Below, in pieces: positions 14,645 through 18,421 of a DNA stretch of 18,421 nt. The first letter of the stretch is position 1. Each line of letters starts with the position of its first letter. A program made the translations under genes and the position numbers. Origin of the DNA: CAYLOP01 sp964385305 (lineage in GTDB: Bacteria > Chloroflexota > Anaerolineae > Anaerolineales > E44-bin32); assembly GCA_964385305.1 (NCBI GenBank), contig CAYLOP010000055.1, positions 1-18,421 on the forward strand, read 5' to 3'. Below the pieces are notes generated by a model. The model had not been told where the DNA came from. It was given only the letters and a program-made list of their open reading frames with translations, and made no database searches.

Positions 14645-15580
14645 TTATGTTGCCGGATGCAAACCCGCCGTAGTATCCGGTGTGACATCTTCCAGTCGTT
14701 GTTCGGCTGAGTGGATGTATTCCGGATTGATGTCGTATCCAATATAGCGGCGCCCAACTCGCAGGGCAGCCACACATGTCGTGCCTGAGCCGCAAAATGG
14801 GTCCAAAATCAGGTCTCCCCGAAACGTGTAAAGTTCAATCAAACGGCGGGGAAGCTCTTCCGGGAACGGCGCAGGATGTCCCACCTTTTGGGCAGAGACA
14901 GCGGGAAATGTCCACACACTCTTTGTCGATTCCAGGAACGCATCTCGGGTGATGGTGTTCTCCCGATTCGCACCAGGACGAGAGAACGAATCCTTCGAAA
15001 AAACCAGAATGTATTCGTGGACATCGCGCAAAACCGGATTGGCGGCTGAGAGCCAAGAACCCCAGGCTGTTGAAGGACTGGCGCTGCTGGCCTTATTCCA
15101 GATGATCTCCCCACGCATGAGGAAACCGATTGAAAGCATATCTTGGATGATGAAGGCGTGCAAGGGGATGTAGGGCTTACGACCCAGATTAGCAACGTTG
15201 ACGCATGCTCTGCCGCCAGTGACGAGAACACGATGTGTCTCGATAAACACATTGCGGAGCAAACGGCGATATTCACTCAGAGTCAGATCCTCATCGTATT
15301 CTTTACCCACATTGTAGGGGGGTGAAGTGACCATGAGATGTACGCTGTGATCAGGGAGTTCACGCATATTTTCCGAGGATTTCTGGTAGAGACGGTTGAC
15401 CGCAGCATCGGAGACCGTGTTCTCCAGGTAATCGATCTGACAGTGTGTTTGCTGGTCGTTATAAAGGCGGCTGTTGTAGAAGGCGGATGAATCATGGCTG
15501 ATATGCCCTGGCGCACCGAATTTGCTCGTTTGAGTCTCTTTTCTCTGCCTTCGCTCCCCTCGTTTCTTTGCTTTTGCCAT
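14645..15580 (-). CDS. Orphan DNA methyltransferase, beta-type amino-methyltransferase
   Basis: An S-adenosylmethionine-dependent methyltransferase acting on exocyclic amino groups of DNA. The catalytic motif TSPPY (85-89) comes first and the AdoMet-binding motif DPFCGSGTT (260-268) near the C-terminus, an order typical of the beta group. TSPPY is seen more often in N4-cytosine enzymes than DPPY, but this does not prove the target base. The N-terminal ~30 residues are basic and probably disordered. The 311-residue length is normal. No restriction endonuclease gene adjoins it, so it looks like a solitary methylase; the recognition site is unknown. ATG 15580 is chosen over TTG 15589; AAGG lies about 11 nt upstream. 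It starts 17 nt after the era stop. Confidence 0.88.
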   Translation of the reverse strand: MAKAKKRGERRQRKETQTSKFGAPGHISHDSSAFYNSRLYNDQQTHCQIDYLENTVSDAAVNRLYQKSSENMRELPDHSVHLMVTSPPYNVGKEYDEDLTLSEYRRLLRNVFIETHRVLVTGGRACVNVANLGRKPYIPLHAFIIQDMLSIGFLMRGEIIWNKASSASPSTAWGSWLSAANPVLRDVHEYILVFSKDSFSRPGANRENTITRDAFLESTKSVWTFPAVSAQKVGHPAPFPEELPRRLIELYTFRGDLILDPFCGSGTTCVAALRVGRRYIGYDINPEYIHSAEQRLEDVTPDTTAGLHPAT

Positions 15581-15597
15581 AGGTGTCAACGCCTTGA

Positions 15598-16509
15598 CTA
15601 TAAGAATCCGAGCTGCTTCAGGGATGAGATATCGCTTCGCCAGCCTCGCAGCACTTTAACCCGTAGCTCTAAATACACTTTTCGACCCGACATCGCTTCA
15701 ATTTGGTGCCGGGCTTTCGAGCCAATTTGGCGAAGCATCGACCCACCTTTTCCAATCACGATCCCCTTTTGGGAGTCTCGTTCTACGAACAATGTAGCGC
15801 GGATATAAGCGCCATGCTGGTTGCGTTCTTTATACTCTTCGATGCGCACCGCGACGCAGTGCGGCACTTCATCTCTTAGTGAATCAAGCGCTGCCGCCCG
15901 GATAAGATCTGCGGCAATGTCGCGCTCATACACATCGGTCACATCTTCCTCGGGGTAATATCGAGGGCCAATCGGGAGAAGCTCTATGATCCGCTGTAGC
16001 AGTCGATCAAGGTTATCTCCCCGGGTCGCGGAGATAGGCATGATTTCCTCATCGGGGAGGAGCGCTTGAAATTCTGCAGAACGTTCACCTAGCGCCTCAG
16101 TTGCGATCAGATCGACCATGTTCAAAGCCACAATCACTGGGGATCGGGAAGCGCGCCTTTGTACATGCTCTGCGACGCGTTTATCCTCATCTGTAGGGTG
16201 CTCGAAGAGACTGTACAAGACAAGCAAAATATCTGCATCCTCCAGAGCATCTTCTGCTTCCCGATTCATGTATTCCCCGAGTTTGTGAACAGGTTTGTGG
16301 ATACCAGGAGTGTCCATGAAGATAATTTGCACGTCGGAGAGCGTGAGAATCCCCAACTGACGCCGTCGGGTTGTCTGAGGCCGAGGGGAGACAGCTGCGA
16401 CTTGCTGCGCTAAAAGAGCGTTGATGAGGGTTGATTTCCCCACATTCGGACGTCCTACCAAGGCGACAAATCCTGATTTATGCCCCTCGGGGAGAATGTC
16501 TGTTTTCAT
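15598..16509 (-). CDS. era: GTPase Era
   Basis: Era binds the 3' end of 16S rRNA and acts as a checkpoint for 30S assembly. The GTPase domain has GRPNVGKS (19-26), the PQTT switch (~44-47) and DTPG (66-69). The G4 motif reads NMVD (130-133) instead of the usual NKxD. The C-terminal KH domain carries GKGG (253-256) and ends KQLGFL. At 303 residues it has the normal Era length. ATG 16509 has no usable Shine-Dalgarno, and a promoter is placed so that transcription would begin at the A of this ATG, suggesting a leaderless message. It is the first gene of the cluster with the methyltransferase and purB. Confidence 0.95.
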   Translation of the reverse strand: MKTDILPEGHKSGFVALVGRPNVGKSTLINALLAQQVAAVSPRPQTTRRRQLGILTLSDVQIIFMDTPGIHKPVHKLGEYMNREAEDALEDADILLVLYSLFEHPTDEDKRVAEHVQRRASRSPVIVALNMVDLIATEALGERSAEFQALLPDEEIMPISATRGDNLDRLLQRIIELLPIGPRYYPEEDVTDVYERDIAADLIRAAALDSLRDEVPHCVAVRIEEYKERNQHGAYIRATLFVERDSQKGIVIGKGGSMLRQIGSKARHQIEAMSGRKVYLELRVKVLRGWRSDISSLKQLGFL

Positions 16510-16515
16510 AGCCCT

Positions 16516-16544
16516 ATTGTGGTGGCAAGGTCGCGCGCTGTCAA
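16516..16544 (-). promoter_or_regulatory. Promoter for era, spaced for a leaderless transcript
   Basis: On the minus strand a perfect TTGACA (16544-16539) is followed by 17 bp and CACAAT (16521-16516, four of six matches). Counting seven bases past the -10 puts the start at about 16509, the first base of the era ATG. The missing ribosome-binding site fits this. Prediction only. Confidence 0.55.
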
Positions 16545-16583
16545 GAATAAGGGGAAGCAAGCGTTGGTGGACGCATCTCAGGT

Positions 16584-16614
16584 GTTACAGTAGAATGGGC
16601 AGTAAGACTATAAT
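16584..16614 (+). promoter_or_regulatory. Promoter for the DUF47 gene
   Basis: A perfect -10 TATAAT (16609-16614) has a weak -35 (GTTACA at 16584-16589, 19-bp spacer; or TTACAG with 18 bp). Start would be near 16621, leaving an unusually long leader of about 177 nt before the start codon at 16798. Confidence 0.5.
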
Positions 16615-16665
16615 ACAGAACAACAAAACCTGGGGGTGTGCTTGAAACGCGCATTGGTTTACGTT

Positions 16666-16700
16666 CCTTCCATTCGCTTGCTATGAGCGCGAGAGGAAGG
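16666..16700 (+). promoter_or_regulatory. Hairpin in the long leader of the DUF47 gene
   Basis: CCTTCCATTCGC (16666-16677) pairs with GCGAGAGGAAGG (16689-16700): 12 positions with one A-A mismatch and one G-T pair, around an 11-nt loop. A further GTT/AAC pairing (16663-16665/16703-16705) may extend it past a two-base bulge. No T tract follows, so it is not a simple terminator. It matches no riboswitch that I recognise. Confidence 0.45.
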
Positions 16701-16797
16701 TTAACAGAGAGAGGACTCGTAAGTACCCATCGAGGCAGTAGTCTTCTTGATCGATTTACAGCACACCGAGATGTCGGCATGTAAAGGAACGGGAATA

Positions 16798-17418
16798 ATG
16801 AAACTCTTTTCGCGGAGGAAATCGGATCGCTTTACCCAGCTATTGATAAAGCAGGCGGAATGCACCGTTGACGGGATGCAAATGCTTCTCAAATACATGA
16901 AAGATCCTGGAGAGGAGCTTGCTCAGCGTGTGACCGAGATTGAGAAGGAGGCTGATGAGGTTCGGCGTATCCTTATTGATGAATTGAATCGCACATTTGT
17001 GACACCGCTCGATCGTGAAGATATCTTCGCACTCTCCTTGACTGTTGATGATGTGCTTGACTATGCAGACACGACGGTCGATGAAATGCACATGCTTGAG
17101 GTACATCCCAACCCCTTTATCGAGCGCATGGTATCCCTGCTTGCGCAAGCCGCACGTGAGATATACAACGGGATATTGCGTTTGGAGGACCATCCCAACG
17201 TGGCCAATGAGCATGCAGTGCGGGCGAAGGCGTTGGAAAACCGTGTGGAAACCGTGTATCGGGAAGCAATCGCCGATCTCTTCCAAATGCCGCGGGATAT
17301 CGATCATGTGGTCGAGATGTTGAAGTTGCGGGAAATCTACCGTCACCTTTCCAACGCTGCGGACCGGGGCGACGCAGCCGCAAACGTAATTGGCGATATT
17401 GTTGTAAAGAAGATGTAG
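16798..17418 (+). CDS. PhoU-like DUF47 family protein (phosphate transport regulator type)
   Basis: A 206-residue, largely helical protein of the PhoU_div/DUF47 family. These proteins usually sit next to a Pit-type phosphate transporter and are thought to modulate it. Seen here: the N-terminal KLFSRRKSDRFTQLL, then helices rich in Glu/Asp that carry the family's metal-binding-type patterns (EIEKEADEVRR; DREDIFALSLTVDDVLDYAD; a closing REIYRHLSNAADRGDAAANVI). ATG 16798 follows AAGGA (16784-16788) at 9 nt; in-frame starts at 16771 and 16747 are less well placed. No pit gene adjoins it. It has its own promoter and terminator, so it is monocistronic. Confidence 0.88.
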   Translation: MKLFSRRKSDRFTQLLIKQAECTVDGMQMLLKYMKDPGEELAQRVTEIEKEADEVRRILIDELNRTFVTPLDREDIFALSLTVDDVLDYADTTVDEMHMLEVHPNPFIERMVSLLAQAAREIYNGILRLEDHPNVANEHAVRAKALENRVETVYREAIADLFQMPRDIDHVVEMLKLREIYRHLSNAADRGDAAANVIGDIVVKKM

Positions 17419-17425
17419 CGTAAAG

Positions 17426-17448
17426 CTTCCGAATGCACAGGTCGGAAG
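17426..17448 (+). other. Small hairpin between the DUF47 stop and its terminator
   Basis: CTTCCGA (17426-17432) and TCGGAAG (17442-17448) are perfect 7-bp inverted arms around a 9-nt loop, a few bases after the stop codon and just before the terminator. It may protect or fold the mRNA 3' end. Confidence 0.4.
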
Positions 17449-17453
17449 GCAGA

Positions 17454-17494
17454 AGACACTGGGTTATGCGTAGCATACCCAGTGTCTCATTTTT
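17454..17494 (+). terminator. Strong intrinsic terminator after the DUF47 gene
   Basis: The left arm (17454-17469) and right arm (17473-17487) form a 15-bp stem, AGACACTGGG...CCCAGTGTCT at its base, with one bulged T and a GTA loop. Five Ts follow (17490-17494). On the minus strand no T tract follows, so it serves the plus strand only. Confidence 0.88.
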
Positions 17495-17562
17495 CCCTTA
17501 ACCGGTATAGGTCGAGGTTCGAGGCGAGTCATGAAGATGGCGGCTCTAGTGGGGTGTGCTTG

Positions 17563-18420
17563 TTACTCCTGCGTCTCAGCCAAGCGCTGAAGTTTCTTCC
17601 CGATCTCACGCCATTGAATCTTAGAGATCCCCAATTTCTGCCGAATCTTGTCTTTCTCCATGCCCTCTCGATAGTCTTTCAGCGCGGATGACCAACGGCA
17701 CATATCGAAGGAGAGGTGCTTCTCAAGACCGGCTGCCTCGCCGATATCTTCCAGGAGGTACTCGAGTCTCCTGGGTGACCAAGGGAACAGACGATCCCGC
17801 GGTTGGTATTGTGCGATATATTCGCGATAGGCGGGGATCCAGGAGGCATGAAGGGTGAGTTTACGCTCTTTGTAGCGTTTGCGAACATCGGCATAGCGAA
17901 CAAACAATATCGCTCCATCTACCGAGTTCAGGTCGATGTGGTTCAGATGGATGCTTAGGCACTCCCCTTTTTTAATTCCTGTATCGAGCAACAAGTTGAC
18001 GAGTGTGTAGGGGCGACTATCCGGCTTTTTCCCATGTCGCGTGGCATCGGATGTATGAAGGACGGCATCGATCTCCTCTTGCGTGAGAACCTCGGGCAGG
18101 GGGCTGAGCACCGTTTGCTGTGGGATGGGTTCGGCGGGATCCTGTGCTAAAACCCCATTCCCGACCAGCCAACGGAAAAACGCTTTGATTGAAGTGATTC
18201 GGCGGGCATACGTTTTCGGGCTGCAAGATACGCCTCGCTTGTTGAGCATCCAATCCAGGAAGTTTCGAAGGTCGTGCGTTCCGATGCTAATGATCCCCGT
18301 CCCACCGCCGATGAATTTCGCAAGGAGTTTCAAATCTCCTGTAAAAGCTTTTACCGTATGGATCGAACGCCCGTCCGCTTCGAGTGCTTCTCCCCAAGCA
18401 TGAGTGGACGCGCTCAAACT
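17563..18420 (-). CDS. XerC/D-like tyrosine-recombinase-fold protein lacking catalytic residues (partial or near-complete)
   Basis: An N-terminal SAM-like core-binding domain (about 10-95, LEADGRSIHTVKAF...LKAFFRWL type pattern) is followed by a catalytic-domain fold (about 108-284; residues numbered from TTG 18417). Key positions are changed: the first catalytic Arg in the usual TGLR is Lys149 (TGIKKGE); HxLRH reads DMCRW, so His becomes Asp238 while Arg241 is kept; the LGH His is Ile264. There is no Tyr at all after Tyr249, so the nucleophile is absent. A Lys (183, YKERK) remains. The frame is intact for 284 codons, so it is not a frameshifted pseudogene. TTG 18417 could be the start, but the frame stays open to the edge, so the true start may lie outside. 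It is probably a DNA-binding protein without recombinase activity. Confidence 0.82.
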   Translation of the reverse strand, partial: SLSASTHAWGEALEADGRSIHTVKAFTGDLKLLAKFIGGGTGIISIGTHDLRNFLDWMLNKRGVSCSPKTYARRITSIKAFFRWLVGNGVLAQDPAEPIPQQTVLSPLPEVLTQEEIDAVLHTSDATRHGKKPDSRPYTLVNLLLDTGIKKGECLSIHLNHIDLNSVDGAILFVRYADVRKRYKERKLTLHASWIPAYREYIAQYQPRDRLFPWSPRRLEYLLEDIGEAAGLEKHLSFDMCRWSSALKDYREGMEKDKIRQKLGISKIQWREIGKKLQRLAETQE

Positions 18421-18421
18421 G

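Noticed and set aside
14616..14795. N-terminal extension of purB
   Set aside because: The extra 60 residues overlap the methyltransferase gene and look non-coding; ATG 14615 has a good Shine-Dalgarno and matches known PurB N-termini.
17505..17550. tRNA-like GGTTCGAGGC segment near the recombinase gene, a possible attachment site
   Set aside because: No acceptor stem, D-arm or anticodon arm can be built around it, and no matching direct repeat is seen.

Overview
This 18.4-kb window is ordinary bacterial chromosome of moderate G+C. It is dense with housekeeping genes for transcription, translation, ribosome assembly and nucleotide metabolism. The combination of a very long NusA with an acidic stretch and a basic tail, a tandem-domain ThyX-like protein, and an operon running infB-rbfA-DHH phosphoesterase-truB-ribF suggests a Chloroflexota (Anaerolineae-like) bacterium. 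That placement is inference from protein style, not a search result. There are no CRISPR arrays, insertion sequences, rRNA genes or convincing tRNA genes.

Layout, left to right. (1) 3-110 is the tail of an unidentified plus-strand gene, converging on a type IIA topoisomerase A subunit (gyrA-like, minus strand, 286-2838). (2) A 367-bp divergent control region (2839-3205) holds a good minus-strand promoter for gyrA, a good plus-strand promoter for nusA, and an intrinsic-terminator hairpin in the nusA leader. (3) A plus-strand operon of eight closely packed genes follows: nusA, ylxR, infB, rbfA, an NrnA-type DHH phosphoesterase, truB, ribF and a two-domain ThyX-like protein (3206-12027). (4) A YhhN/TMEM86-type membrane protein (minus, 12178-12858) and a 362-bp stretch with no convincing gene follow. 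(5) A minus-strand cluster runs era, then an orphan DNA methyltransferase, then purB (16509 down to 13221). (6) A single PhoU-like DUF47 gene (plus, 16798-17418) has its own promoter, a structured leader and a strong terminator. (7) A tyrosine-recombinase-fold protein that has lost its catalytic residues (minus, 17563 to the right edge) closes the window.

How the genes work together: the large operon couples transcription elongation/termination control (NusA), the RNA-binding protein YlxR, translation initiation (IF2), 30S maturation (RbfA), tRNA modification (TruB), turnover of very short oligonucleotides or pAp (NrnA family) and flavin supply (RibF). A flavin-enzyme-like ThyX homologue lies one base after ribF. 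Era adds a second 30S-assembly factor on the opposite strand.

The signals most worth a second look are: the ThyX-like protein whose signature motif appears split between two domains; the intact but catalytically dead tyrosine recombinase; the nusA leader terminator, which looks like NusA autoregulation; the era gene, with a promoter placed for a leaderless transcript and an altered G4 motif; and the topoisomerase subunit with a degenerate blade-1 GyrA box and Met at the Ser83-equivalent position. I see no obviously new multi-gene defence or biosynthetic system.
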